Source of the DNA: Bradyrhizobium sp. Gha
GTDB taxonomy: Bacteria; Pseudomonadota; Alphaproteobacteria; Rhizobiales; Xanthobacteraceae
Assembly (NCBI RefSeq): GCF_900113735.1
Contig: NZ_FOQM01000024.1
Coordinates: 1-64,000, forward strand
Length of the DNA: 64,000 bases
Direction of reading: 5' to 3'
Numbering within the stretch: the first letter of the stretch is position 1; every line of letters begins with the position of its first letter. The position numbers were made by a program, and so were the translations under genes. Of this stretch, positions 17,163 to 25,332 are shown one piece after another. The notes under the pieces are model-generated. The model did no database searches. It worked only from the letters and a program-made list of their open reading frames with translations, and was not told the origin of the DNA.

Positions 17163-17924
17163 ATGACCAGATCAGGGAAACGCGTGGCCTGGGTTACGGG
17201 CGGCGGCAGCGGGATCGGGGAGGCCGGCGCCGAGGCGCTTGCGGCCGACGGCTGGACGGTGGTGGTCTCCGGCCGCCGGCAGTCGGCCCTGGATGCCGTG
17301 GTTGCGAAGATCGCGGGGGCGGGCGGCGTGGCCGAGGCGCTGGCGCTTGACGTGTCCAACGCGGCCGCGGCCCAGAAGGCGGCCGATCACATCGTCGCGA
17401 AGCATGGCCGGATCGATCTGCTTGTGAACAATGCCGGCATCAACGTGCCCAGGCGCAGCTGGGAGGACATGGAACTGGAGGGCTGGGACAAGCTCGTCCA
17501 GGTCAATCTCAACGGCGTGCTCTATTGCATGCGCGCGGTGCTGCCGACGATGCGCAAGCAGCAGGACGGCTCGATCATCAACGTCTCGTCCTGGGCCGGC
17601 CGCCACGTCTCGAAGATGCCGGGCCCGGCCTACACCACCACCAAGCATGCGGTGCTGGCGCTGACCCATTCCTTCAACATGGACGAATGCGTCAACGGCC
17701 TGCGCGCCTGCTGCCTGATGCCGGGCGAGGTCGCCACGCCGATCCTGAAGCTGCGCCCGGTGGTGCCGAGCGAGGAAGAGCAGGCGAAGATGCTGCAGCC
17801 GGAGGACTTGGGGCGCACCATCGCCTTCATCGCATCGATGCCGCCGCGCGTCTGCATCAACGAGCTCTTGATCAGCCCGACGCATAATCGCGGGTTCATC
17901 CAGACGCCAAACAACAGGGATTGA
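17163..17924 (+). CDS. SDR-family NAD(P)-dependent oxidoreductase
   Basis: 253 residues of a classical short-chain dehydrogenase. It has the cofactor-binding VTGGGSGIGEA near the N-terminus, NNAG at about residue 89, and the catalytic Ser-Tyr-Lys set in NVSSWAGR and AYTTTKHAV. The C-terminal part carries PGEVATPI, typical of the family. The substrate is unknown. It is divergently transcribed from the malonyl-CoA synthetase gene with a 95-bp shared promoter region, so the two may be co-regulated, though nothing shows a shared pathway. Confidence 0.88.
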   Translation: MTRSGKRVAWVTGGGSGIGEAGAEALAADGWTVVVSGRRQSALDAVVAKIAGAGGVAEALALDVSNAAAAQKAADHIVAKHGRIDLLVNNAGINVPRRSWEDMELEGWDKLVQVNLNGVLYCMRAVLPTMRKQQDGSIINVSSWAGRHVSKMPGPAYTTTKHAVLALTHSFNMDECVNGLRACCLMPGEVATPILKLRPVVPSEEEQAKMLQPEDLGRTIAFIASMPPRVCINELLISPTHNRGFIQTPNNRD

Positions 17925-17948
17925 GACGAAGTCGCAGCCGCGAATTCT

Positions 17949-18064
17949 TCATTGCGAGCGCAGCGATGCAATCCAGAAATGTATCCGCGGAGATAGTCTG
18001 GATTGCTTCGTCGCATCTGCGCAAAATTGCTTCGCAATTTCGTCGCGAGCTCCTCGCAATGACG
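17949..18064. repeat. Palindromic repeat, family A
   Basis: Begins TCATTGCGAG and ends CTCGCAATGACGA, with inner pairing CAATCCAGAAAT / CTGGATTG and GAAATTGCGAAGCAATTTTG-type stems. Related copies occur at 37475-37564, 39852-39938 and 59852-59970. It follows the SDR gene by about 25 bp. Confidence 0.85.
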
Positions 18065-18261
18065 ATGGGGCCACCACACGGCCTCATCGCCGAATAGTTT
18101 CACGCATCACAAAGATTTTTTCCTCGAAACCGCACGCAAACCCTCCCGTAGTTCGGACCAACGACGCGCTGCTGCCTCACGTCAAACTGTCGCAGATGCC
18201 GTTGTTGCCCCAACGCAAACGCCGGTCATCGCCGGTCATCACCGAAATCGGGAGTGTCTCC

Positions 18262-18816
18262 ATGTCGAAGCGCATTGCCTATCTCACCGCCGCTGCCTTC
18301 AGCGCCCTCGCCATCACCGCTGTTGTCATCGCGCCCGCCCGCGCCGAGGAAAAGACCGTCATGGTCGGCGGCGCCGCGATGTTCCCCTCGAAGAACATCG
18401 TCCAGAACGCCGTCAATTCGAAGGATCACACCACGCTGGTGGCCGCGGTGAAGGCGGCCGGCCTGGTGCCGACGCTCGAAGGCAAGGGCCCGTTCACGGT
18501 GTTCGCGCCGACCAACGCCGCCTTCGGCAAGCTGCCGGCCGGCACCGTCGACACCCTGGTCAAGCCCGAGAACAAGGCGACTCTGACCAAGATCCTCACC
18601 TACCACGTCGTGCCCGGCAAGCTGGAGGCCTCCGACCTCACCGACGGCAAGAAGCTGAAGACCGCCGAGGGCGAGGAACTCACCGTGAAGAAGCAGGACG
18701 GAAAGGTCTGGATCGTCGATGCCAAGGGCGGCACCTCGATGGTGACGATCTCCAACGTCAACCAGTCCAACGGCGTGATCCATGTGGTCGATACCGTGCT
18801 GATGCCGGCAACGTGA
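18262..18816 (+). CDS. Secreted fasciclin (FAS1) domain protein
   Basis: 184 residues. A signal peptide (about 1-29) ends at APARAEE and is followed by one FAS1 domain: NIVQNAVNSKDHTTLVAAV, GPFTVFAPTNAAFGKLPAG, ILTYHVVPGKL and the closing NGVIHVVDTVLMP. Bacterial FAS1 proteins are exported adhesion or matrix-type proteins of largely unknown role. The ATG at 18262 has GGGAG 7 bp upstream; the longer reading from 18196 lacks a ribosome site and masks the signal peptide. Transcription ends at a hairpin at 18859-18884. Confidence 0.88.
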   Translation: MSKRIAYLTAAAFSALAITAVVIAPARAEEKTVMVGGAAMFPSKNIVQNAVNSKDHTTLVAAVKAAGLVPTLEGKGPFTVFAPTNAAFGKLPAGTVDTLVKPENKATLTKILTYHVVPGKLEASDLTDGKKLKTAEGEELTVKKQDGKVWIVDAKGGTSMVTISNVNQSNGVIHVVDTVLMPAT

Positions 18817-18858
18817 CACCTGATACCTCTGTTTCATCCCCGGAGGATGCGGCGAAAC

Positions 18859-18884
18859 AGCGAGCCGGGGAGACCCGGCTCGCT
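18859..18884 (+). terminator. Intrinsic terminator after the fasciclin gene
   Basis: A perfect 11-bp stem AGCGAGCCGGG / CCCGGCTCGCT with a GAGA loop, followed by TTATT. It lies 43 bp past the stop codon. Confidence 0.8.
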
Positions 18885-18989
18885 TTATTGTGACCAAAAT
18901 GCCCGGCGATTCGATTTGCCGGCTGGCGTAACGAAAGCGGAAGCATCGGCGTATATTCGGTAGCAGACGATGTTCAGGACGGAACCATC

Positions 18990-19619
18990 ATGTCGAGCCT
19001 CACAGTGACCGACGAGCAGGTCAGCGCCACCAAGGCCAAGGTGATCCAGCCGGTCTGGGTCCGGGTCATGCATTGGACCAATGCATTTGCCATGATCCTG
19101 ATGATCCTGTCGGGCTGGCAGATCTACAATGCCTCGCCGCTGTTCGGTTTCAGCTTTCCGCGCGAGTACACGCTGGGTGGCTGGCTCGGCGGCGCCCTGC
19201 TTTGGCATTTCGCGGCGATGTGGCTGTTGATGATCAACGGCCTCGCTTATCTCGTCACGGGTTTCGCATCCGGCCGCTTCGCCAAGAAGCTGCTGCCGAT
19301 CACGCCCTCGGGCGTGCTCCACGACGTCAGGGCGGCCCTGACCTTCAAGCTCGGCCATGACGATCTCAGCGTCTACAATTACGTGCAGCGGACGCTCTAT
19401 GCCGGCATCATCGTTGTCGGCGTGCTGATCGTGCTGTCGGGCCTGTCGATGTGGAAGCCGGTGCAGCTGCATTGGCTGGTGACATTGTTCGGCGATTATC
19501 CGACCGCGCGTTACGTCCACTTTTTCTGCATGGCCGCGATCTGCGCCTTCCTCGTCGTTCACGTGCTGCTCGCGCTCTTGGTGCCGAAGAGCCTGCGCGC
19601 GATGATCATCGGTCGCTGA
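18990..19619 (+). CDS. Cytochrome b561-type (Ni-hydrogenase cytochrome b-like) membrane subunit
   Basis: 209 residues with four main membrane helices. Candidate haem-ligand His residues are in WVRVMHWTNAFAM, ALLWHFAAMWLL and the C-terminal VHFFCMAAICAFLVVHVLLAL. This family takes electrons from, or gives them to, a periplasmic dehydrogenase. The molybdopterin protein starts 10 bp downstream, so the pair almost certainly forms one electron-transfer unit, similar in plan to MsrPQ or sulfite-oxidase systems. The ATG start follows a weak GGAACC region. Confidence 0.85.
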   Translation: MSSLTVTDEQVSATKAKVIQPVWVRVMHWTNAFAMILMILSGWQIYNASPLFGFSFPREYTLGGWLGGALLWHFAAMWLLMINGLAYLVTGFASGRFAKKLLPITPSGVLHDVRAALTFKLGHDDLSVYNYVQRTLYAGIIVVGVLIVLSGLSMWKPVQLHWLVTLFGDYPTARYVHFFCMAAICAFLVVHVLLALLVPKSLRAMIIGR

Positions 19620-19629
19620 GGAGAGAGAC

Positions 19630-20412
19630 ATGGCCAAGCGTTCATTCCTGATCCCCGGCGTCGACAAGCGGCTGCTGATCAAGGACTCCCTCAAGGTGAT
19701 GCCTGATCTCACCCGCCGCCGCTTCATCGCGGGCGGCGCGAGCCTCGGCGCGCTGACGCTGCTCACCGGCTGTGACGTGGTCGATTCGTCCTCGGCCGAG
19801 GCCCTGCTGACCAAGATCTCGAAATTCAACGACGCCGTACAGGACTTCATCTTCAATCCCGATGCACTGGCGCCGACCTTCCCGGAGAGCGCGATTACGA
19901 AGCCGTTCCCGTTCAATGCCTATTACGATCTCGACGACGCGCCCGACGTCGATGCCGACGACTGGAAGCTCGAGGTGCGCGGCCTCGTCGACGTCAAGAA
20001 ATCCTGGACGCTTCAGGAGCTCTACAAGCTGCCACAGGTCACGCAAATCACGCGTCACATCTGCGTCGAAGGCTGGAGCGCGATCGGCAGCTGGACCGGC
20101 ACGCCCTTGCGCGATTTCCTCAAGCTCGTCGGCGCCGACACAAGGGCGAAATATGTCTGGTTCCAGTGCGCCGACAAGGACGGCTACAACTCGCCTTTGG
20201 ACATGCGCACCGCGCTGCATCCGCAGACGCAGATGACGTTCAAATATGCGAACGAGATTCTGCCGCGCGCCTACGGCTTCCCGATGAAGATCCGCGTGCC
20301 GACGAAACTCGGCTTCAAGAACCCGAAATACGTGATCTCGATGGAAGTCACCAACGACTACAAGGGCGGCTATTGGGAAGACCAGGGGTATAATTCGTAC
20401 AGCGGGAGCTGA
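19630..20412 (+). CDS. Tat-exported molybdopterin-dependent oxidoreductase (sulfite oxidase/MsrP-like)
   Basis: 260 residues. A twin-arginine signal (LTRRRFIAGGASLGALTLL) is followed by a lipobox-like LLTGC, so it may be a periplasmic lipoprotein. The SUOX-type molybdopterin domain shows the Mo-ligand Cys in THICVEGWSAIGSWTG and the conserved YNSPLDMRTALHPQT and PLRDFLK segments. The reaction is probably oxidation or reduction of a small sulfur-containing or related substrate; the identity is unknown. Together with the cytochrome b gene 10 bp upstream it should exchange electrons with the quinone pool. An in-frame ATG at codon 24 would remove the N-terminal basic stretch but keep the Tat motif. 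Confidence 0.88.
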   Translation: MAKRSFLIPGVDKRLLIKDSLKVMPDLTRRRFIAGGASLGALTLLTGCDVVDSSSAEALLTKISKFNDAVQDFIFNPDALAPTFPESAITKPFPFNAYYDLDDAPDVDADDWKLEVRGLVDVKKSWTLQELYKLPQVTQITRHICVEGWSAIGSWTGTPLRDFLKLVGADTRAKYVWFQCADKDGYNSPLDMRTALHPQTQMTFKYANEILPRAYGFPMKIRVPTKLGFKNPKYVISMEVTNDYKGGYWEDQGYNSYSGS

Positions 20413-20415
20413 CGC

Positions 20416-21600
20416 CTAGGCCGGCCCCACCTTGCGCTGGCACAACGCCAGCACCGCGCCCAATGCCAGCAATGCCGCCGACACGTTCAGCGCGTAACTC
20501 AGGCTCCCGAGCGCATCGGTGATCGCGCCAACCAGGATGGGCCCGAGCGTTTGTCCGACGCCAAACGAGATCGTCATCGCCGCGATCGCGGTCGGCCACA
20601 TCTGCGGCGGATAGTTGAAGCGCACGAAGGCGGTGGTCGAGCCGACCACGGCGAAGAAGGCGACGCCGAACACCACCGCCGAGACCGCGAGCCAGGCCGG
20701 CGAATGTCCGAGCACCGGCAGGCCGGCGCCGATCGCGTTGGTGCCGAGGATGATCGCGGTGGCGAGGCCGCCGCGGTCAAGCGCCAGCACACGGCGCCAG
20801 GCCCAGGGCGTCACGAAGGCACTCATGCCGATCAGGCCCCAGAATGCGGCTTGCGCCGCCGCACCGCCGCCGCCGTCGCGGACATAGGCGATCATGAAGG
20901 TCATGTAGGCGATGTAGCCGGCGCCGAACAGGAAATAGGCGGTGAGATAGATCAGCACGGGAAGCACGGCGAAGGCGGCGTGGCTGCCTTCTGAAAAGCG
21001 CGCGCCGCTCTCGATCCGGACCAGGAACAGCGGCACGGTCATCGCGGCCGACAGCAGCGTCATCGCCCACCACACGATCCACCACGAGCCCGGGCCGAAA
21101 TGCTGCAGCGTGAACGGCGCGATCAGCCCGGAGGCGAGAATGCCGATGCCGGGTCCGGCATAAAACAGGCTCAGCAGGAAATTGGCCCGTTCGGGGCGCG
21201 ACTGCGCGATGGCCGCGGCCAGCGCGCCGCCGGCGACGAAGCCGGCCGCCGCGCCGAGGCCCAGCACGAGACGCGCCAGGCTCAGCGCGATGAAATTCCC
21301 CGTCAGCGCACAGGTGGCGAGCGCGGCGACGCAGGCCAATGTTCCCAAGCGGATCGCCGCCGACCAGCCGACGCGCTGGATCAGCCGGGACGCCAGCAGC
21401 GCGCCGATGAGGTAGCCGACGGCGTTGATGGTGTTCATGAAGCCGGCGGCCGAGTAGGACCAGCCGAGATCCTCCCGCATGTCGGGCAGCACCAGCGCAT
21501 AGGCAAAGCGGCCGATGCCGAGCCCGACGGTTGCGGCCAGCGACAGGGTCAGGATCAGTCGCGCGGGGTGCGCGACGGGCGGGCGATCAGGGGCGAGCAA
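20416..21600 (-). CDS. MFS transporter, YbfB/YjiJ family
   Basis: About 394 residues with twelve hydrophobic segments and the MFS-like motif ASRLIQRVGWSAAIRLG after helix 2. The N-terminal TVGLGIGRFAYALVLPDMRE and later FFAVVGSTTAFVRF fit the YbfB/YjiJ group of putative sugar or drug permeases. The substrate is unknown. The frame is open upstream to 21678 (a TTG), but a TTG at 21600 with GGAG a few bases upstream leaves a normal short N-terminus, so it is preferred with moderate confidence. The stop is 3 bp from the convergent molybdopterin oxidoreductase stop, with no terminator between them. Confidence 0.8.
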   Translation of the reverse strand: MLAPDRPPVAHPARLILTLSLAATVGLGIGRFAYALVLPDMREDLGWSYSAAGFMNTINAVGYLIGALLASRLIQRVGWSAAIRLGTLACVAALATCALTGNFIALSLARLVLGLGAAAGFVAGGALAAAIAQSRPERANFLLSLFYAGPGIGILASGLIAPFTLQHFGPGSWWIVWWAMTLLSAAMTVPLFLVRIESGARFSEGSHAAFAVLPVLIYLTAYFLFGAGYIAYMTFMIAYVRDGGGGAAAQAAFWGLIGMSAFVTPWAWRRVLALDRGGLATAIILGTNAIGAGLPVLGHSPAWLAVSAVVFGVAFFAVVGSTTAFVRFNYPPQMWPTAIAAMTISFGVGQTLGPILVGAITDALGSLSYALNVSAALLALGAVLALCQRKVGPA

Positions 21601-21723
21601 AGGGTACTCCGGCGCCGCCCAGTGTGGCAGGCCCTGCCCTCCTTGCACAGCCGCGCCGCGGCAATGGTGTCTTGCCAAGCGCGCAAGGCCGCTCTAGCAC
21701 TCCGGCCGAAATTCACGAGATGC

Positions 21724-21810
21724 CGTCATGCCCGGCCTTGTGCCGGGCATCCACGTCTTCTGTGTTGTTGAGCCAAGGCGTGGATGGCCGGGTCGAGCCC
21801 GGCCATGACG
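21724..21810. repeat. Palindromic repeat, family B variant, upstream of leuB
   Basis: Bounded by CGTCATGCCCGG and its near-complement ending CCGGCCATGACG, with paired inner arms (CCACG.../CGTGG). It ends about 20 bp before the leuB start and therefore lies in the leuB 5' untranslated region or promoter, and also upstream of the divergent MFS gene. Confidence 0.8.
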
Positions 21811-21829
21811 CAACGGAGGAAGAACGACC

Positions 21830-22942
21830 ATGGCGACCCACAAATTGCTGCTGCTCCCCGGCGACGGTATCGGCCCCGAGGTGATGGGCGAGGTGAAGCG
21901 GCTGATCGATTGGCTCAATTCGGCCGGGATCGCCAAATTCGAGACCGATTCCGGCCTGGTCGGCGGTTCGGCCTATGACGCCCACAAGGTGTCGATCTCC
22001 GAAGGCGACATGGCCAAGGCGCTGGCCGCCGACGCCATCATCTTCGGCGCGGTCGGTGGCCCCAAATGGGATGCCGTGCCCTACGAGGTGCGCCCGGAAG
22101 CCGGCCTGCTGCGGCTGCGCAAGGATCTCGCTTTGTTCGCCAACCTCCGCCCGGCCGTGTGCTATCCGGCGCTGGCCGATGCCTCGAGCCTGAAGCGCGA
22201 GGCGATCGAGGGCCTCGACATCGTCATCGTGCGCGAGCTCACCGGCGGCGTCTATTTCGGCGAGCCCAAGACCATCACCGATCTCGGCAACGGCCAGAAG
22301 CGCGCCGTCGACACCCAGGTCTACGACACCTATGAGATCGAGCGCATCGGGCGCGTCGCCTTCGAGTTGGCCCGGAAGCGCAAGAACAAGGTGACGTCGA
22401 TGGAGAAGCGCAACGTCATGAAGTCGGGCGTGCTCTGGAACGAGGTCATGACCGCGCTTCACAAGCGCGAATATGCCGATGTCACGCTCGAGCACCAGCT
22501 CGCCGACTCCGGCGGCATGATGCTGGTGAAGTGGCCGAAGCAGTTCGACGTCATCGTCACCGACAATCTCTTCGGTGACATGCTGTCCGACATCGCGGCC
22601 ATGCTGACGGGGTCGCTCGGCATGCTGCCCTCGGCCTCGCTCGGCGAGGTCGACGTGAAGAGCAAGAAGCGCAAGGCGCTGTACGAGCCCGTGCACGGTT
22701 CGGCGCCCGACATTGCCGGCAAGGGCCTCGCCAATCCGATCGCGATGATCTCGTCCTTCGGCATGGCGCTGCGCTATTCCTTCGACATGGGCGATCTTGC
22801 CGACAAGGTCGATGCCGCGATCGCTGCGGTGCTCGCCAGCGGCCTGCGTACCGTCGACATCAAGTCGGAAGGCAGCACGGCCGCCTCGACCACGCAGATG
22901 GGCGAAGCGATCCTGAAGGAATTGCAGAAGCTGCACGCGTAA
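21830..22942 (+). CDS. leuB: 3-Isopropylmalate dehydrogenase
   Basis: 370 residues, the family's normal length. It oxidatively decarboxylates 3-isopropylmalate in leucine synthesis using NAD+. The nucleotide-site GDGIGPEV, the substrate-site segments AVGGPKWD, RELTGGVYFGEP and DNLFGDMLSD, and the terminal HGSAPDIAGKGLANP are all present. A GGAGGAAG ribosome site lies 9 bp upstream. leuC and leuD are in this window but 11-14 kb away and on the other strand. A family C repeat begins 14 bp after the stop. Confidence 0.97.
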   Translation: MATHKLLLLPGDGIGPEVMGEVKRLIDWLNSAGIAKFETDSGLVGGSAYDAHKVSISEGDMAKALAADAIIFGAVGGPKWDAVPYEVRPEAGLLRLRKDLALFANLRPAVCYPALADASSLKREAIEGLDIVIVRELTGGVYFGEPKTITDLGNGQKRAVDTQVYDTYEIERIGRVAFELARKRKNKVTSMEKRNVMKSGVLWNEVMTALHKREYADVTLEHQLADSGGMMLVKWPKQFDVIVTDNLFGDMLSDIAAMLTGSLGMLPSASLGEVDVKSKKRKALYEPVHGSAPDIAGKGLANPIAMISSFGMALRYSFDMGDLADKVDAAIAAVLASGLRTVDIKSEGSTAASTTQMGEAILKELQKLHA

Positions 22943-22956
22943 GGCAGGCGCAGATT

Positions 22957-23047
22957 CGTAGGGTGGGTTAGCGCAGCGTAACCCACCTCTGCTGTTTCTG
23001 CGGAAACCAAGGCGGTGGGTTACGCCTTCGGCTAACCCCACCCTACG
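22957..23047. repeat. Palindromic repeat, family C (between leuB and the hexapeptide transferase)
   Basis: Starts CGTAGGGTGGGTTAGCG and ends GGCTAACCCCACCCTACG; the arms pair over most of the element (GGTGGGTTACGCC / GGTTAGCG.../AACCCACC). It lies at the 3' end of leuB. Similar elements are at 23705-23819 and 26373-26488, and a half-copy follows argG. Confidence 0.85.
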
Positions 23048-23070
23048 GCACCTTCTCCCGGAGCCACTTC

Positions 23071-23709
23071 ATGGACGCCTCACCGCGCCCCAAGATCGCG
23101 GAAACCTTCATCCATGAGACGGTGCGCCAGCGCGAGGCGCACATCGGGCGGCGCTGCGAGATTCTCGGCCATACGCGCATCGAATATGCCTGGCTCGGCG
23201 ACTACTCCTATCTCGGCGAAAACTGCGATGTCGCCGACGCTGTCATCGGCAAGTTCACCGCCATCGCCAATTCGGTGCGGATCGGCGCGCCCAATCATCC
23301 GATGGGCCGTCCGTCGCAGCATCGCTTCACCTATGTCCCCGAATATTACGAGGCGAGCGCGAGCCGCGACCGTGACTTCTTTGCCGATCGCCGCGGCGAC
23401 CGCGTCATCGTCGGCCATGACGTCTGGATCGGTCATGCCGCAATCCTGCTGCCGGGCGTCACGGTCGGCGACGGCGCGGTCATCGGCGCGGGCGCGGTCG
23501 TCAGCCGCGATGTCGCGCCCTACACCATTGTCGGCGGCGTTCCCGCCCGCCTCATCCGCAAGCGCTTCGATGGTTCTGTCGCGGATAGCCTGCGCCGCAT
23601 CGCCTGGTGGGATTGGCCCGATGATCTCATCTTCGAGCGCCTTGCGGATTTCCGTTCCGAGGCGATCGAAGAGTTTTGCCGGCGTTATGATCCCGCGGCC
23701 AATGCGTAG
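23071..23709 (+). CDS. Hexapeptide-repeat acetyltransferase of the phosphonate-associated (TIGR03308-like) type
   Basis: 212 residues forming a left-handed beta-helix. The hexapeptide turns run from about residue 25, and the conserved block VGHDVWIGHAAILLPGV...VIGAGAVVSRDVAPYTIVGGVPARLIRKRF is a classic acyl-CoA transferase signature with the catalytic-type His. The segments VRIGAPNHPMGRPSQHRFTY and IAWWDWPDDL resemble the transferase linked to phosphonate (phn) operons. No phn gene is present here, so a phosphonate role is not supported by context. Family C repeats flank both sides, and the TAG stop codon is the GTAGG of the downstream repeat. Confidence 0.8.
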   Translation: MDASPRPKIAETFIHETVRQREAHIGRRCEILGHTRIEYAWLGDYSYLGENCDVADAVIGKFTAIANSVRIGAPNHPMGRPSQHRFTYVPEYYEASASRDRDFFADRRGDRVIVGHDVWIGHAAILLPGVTVGDGAVIGAGAVVSRDVAPYTIVGGVPARLIRKRFDGSVADSLRRIAWWDWPDDLIFERLADFRSEAIEEFCRRYDPAANA

Positions 23710-23819
23710 GTGGGTTGGCCCTGCGACTGTGCAAAGCGCAGTCCGCATGGTGTAACCTACCGCCTTGATCTCCGCAGCGACAGAATTGGTGGGTTGCGCT
23801 TGCGCGAACCCACCCTACG
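23705..23819. repeat. Palindromic repeat, family C, supplying the stop codon of the upstream gene
   Basis: Begins CGTAGGTGGGTTGG and ends GAACCCACCCTACG. Its left tip contains the TAG (23707-23709) that ends the hexapeptide transferase, so the element was either inserted at the very end of the gene or trimmed the protein's C-terminus. Confidence 0.8.
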
Positions 23820-23835
23820 ACATCTCGCAAAAACA

Positions 23836-23865
23836 AAAATGGCCGGGCGCTAGCCCGGCCATTTT
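23836..23865. terminator. Bidirectional intrinsic terminator
   Basis: A perfect 13-bp stem (arms 23836-23848 and 23853-23865, core ATGGCCGGGC) with a 4-base loop, A-rich on the left and T-rich on the right. It is almost identical to the argG terminator at 2610-2639 and likewise separates convergent genes. Confidence 0.85.
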
Positions 23866-23884
23866 GCTTTGAAAGCGACGCCGC

Positions 23885-24271
23885 TCAGTACAGCGGGAAA
23901 TTTTGCGGATAGCCGCCGACATCGGCCGGGGTCGACAGCGGCTGGCGATCGATCGGGCGGTTGTTGTTCTCGCGGGCAAAGGACGGATAGCCCACAGCCG
24001 GCGGGAAGGCGTAATCGCTGAACTTGCGGTCGCCCGGATTGACCTCGGTGCCGCCGTCGAGCCAAGAGCGCTTGCTCACGTAAATACGGGTCCGGCCCTG
24101 CTGGTAGACCGCGTTGGGGCCCGCGGGACCGTAATAGTGCCGGCCACGCTCGTCATAGCGCGGCTTGGTCTTGGTGTCGGCCGACGCCGGCGCAGCAAAG
24201 CTCACGGCCATGACGGCGCCCGCCGCAAGCCACGTCGCCAGTTTGTTCGCCGCAAAGAAATTCGAGCTCAT
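23885..24271 (-). CDS. Small secreted protein of unknown function
   Basis: 128 residues. The ATG at 24271 has AAGGGGA upstream and starts a signal peptide (MSSNFFAANKLATWLAAGAV...) that ends near APASADT. The mature part is rich in Tyr, Arg, Asn and Pro (RYDERGRHYYGPAGPNAVYQ, RTRIYVSKRSWLDGGTEV, GYPSFARENNN) with no Cys pairs or recognisable domain. A longer reading to 24310 would add 13 residues in front of the signal peptide and is less likely. It stands alone, ending at the 23836-23865 terminator. I do not recognise the family beyond a Rhizobiales exported hypothetical. Confidence 0.75.
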   Translation of the reverse strand: MSSNFFAANKLATWLAAGAVMAVSFAAPASADTKTKPRYDERGRHYYGPAGPNAVYQQGRTRIYVSKRSWLDGGTEVNPGDRKFSDYAFPPAVGYPSFARENNNRPIDRQPLSTPADVGGYPQNFPLY

Positions 24272-24418
24272 CACGTCCCCTTCAGGCGGCGCGCCGCCAG
24301 TCGATTTCACCCCATACTAGCCCGGCCGGGGCGGGTGCAACTAGGTCAATTCAGTCACACCGCGCCGGAATAATCGGGCGTGCCGGCAAAAGTTGCATGG
24401 ATACCAGCGACTTGAGGG

Positions 24419-25216
24419 TCAAAGCGCGCCGCGCAATTGCGCATTCGCAGCGCCCAGCAGCCAGTCCGCCGAGCCTGTGCCGGCGCAGGAGCGGCGCTTC
24501 AGCTCCGCATGGGCGAACAATTCGGCGAGCTTCGGCTCGTTACCCGAGGTGAGCAGCGTCAGCCGGTTCAGGGTGCAGGCGACGGCTGCCCGGCGGGCCG
24601 GCATGGTATCGTCCTGGCAGGTGAAGCCGGAGATCTGCAGCGCCGGCTCCTCGTTGCGCTTGAGATAGCCGAGGCAGGACGGCGCCCCGTCCGCGGTGCC
24701 CGTCGGCTTGAAGAGGGCGACAGGGCCGAACTTGGTGTCGATCAGGCCGGCCTGCTCGAGCGAGGTCGTCGCGGCCAGGCGCATCTGGACGGCGAGGCCT
24801 GATGTCGCCGGCTGCGTCACGTCGAATTCGTTGCCTTCCAGGTAGATCTCGAGCTCGGCCAATGGTCTATCAGCGGGTCTATCGGCATCGCCGGCCCAGC
24901 GCATCACGTCGCGCCGGCCGCCTTCGGGATGTCTGAGAATCGTGTAAGATGCTGTTTTCTCTGATGAATCGAGGCGACTGAGGGCAAAGGCCGGATGCGA
25001 CCGGGACGCCTCGGCCCAGCCGGGCTTCTCCGTGGGCTGATCGTCGCGCAGGTCGGGCAGCTGGCCGAGCCCGGCGAGCGCGAGGATGGCAAACAGCACC
25101 AGCGTCCCCACATAGGCGAACAGGCGCGCCAGCGTGCCGACAACCTCGTCGGCGAAATTGGCGAGCGCCAGGTACTGGGTGGGGCTAACGGCCGTGCTGG
25201 CCTCAGGCGATTGCAT
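24419..25216 (-). CDS. Membrane-anchored protein of unknown function
   Basis: 265 residues from an ATG at 25216 (an alternative ATG is at 25240). A single strong membrane helix lies at about 30-55 (LFAYVGTLVLFAILALAGLG); the rest (about 65-265) is probably periplasmic. Three Cys (in PSCLGYLKR, SGFTCQDDT and ACTLNRL) and a fourth near the end (RRSCAG) could form disulfides. Segments such as ELEIYLEGNEFDVTQPATS and KFGPVALFK look like a folded domain, but I cannot name it. It is divergent from asd with a 116-bp gap, and the 24272-24418 gap shows nothing else. Confidence 0.75.
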   Translation of the reverse strand: MQSPEASTAVSPTQYLALANFADEVVGTLARLFAYVGTLVLFAILALAGLGQLPDLRDDQPTEKPGWAEASRSHPAFALSRLDSSEKTASYTILRHPEGGRRDVMRWAGDADRPADRPLAELEIYLEGNEFDVTQPATSGLAVQMRLAATTSLEQAGLIDTKFGPVALFKPTGTADGAPSCLGYLKRNEEPALQISGFTCQDDTMPARRAAVACTLNRLTLLTSGNEPKLAELFAHAELKRRSCAGTGSADWLLGAANAQLRGAL

Positions 25217-25332
25217 CCACGGCCTACAGGCATGGTCCAACGTTGTCTTGAGGCCGGTTCTCGCATAGAAGCGCTGCTCCTCCTGTTTAAGCGTCAGCTT
25301 CAGGAACGGGCTTTTTCATCGGAGAGTGAACG

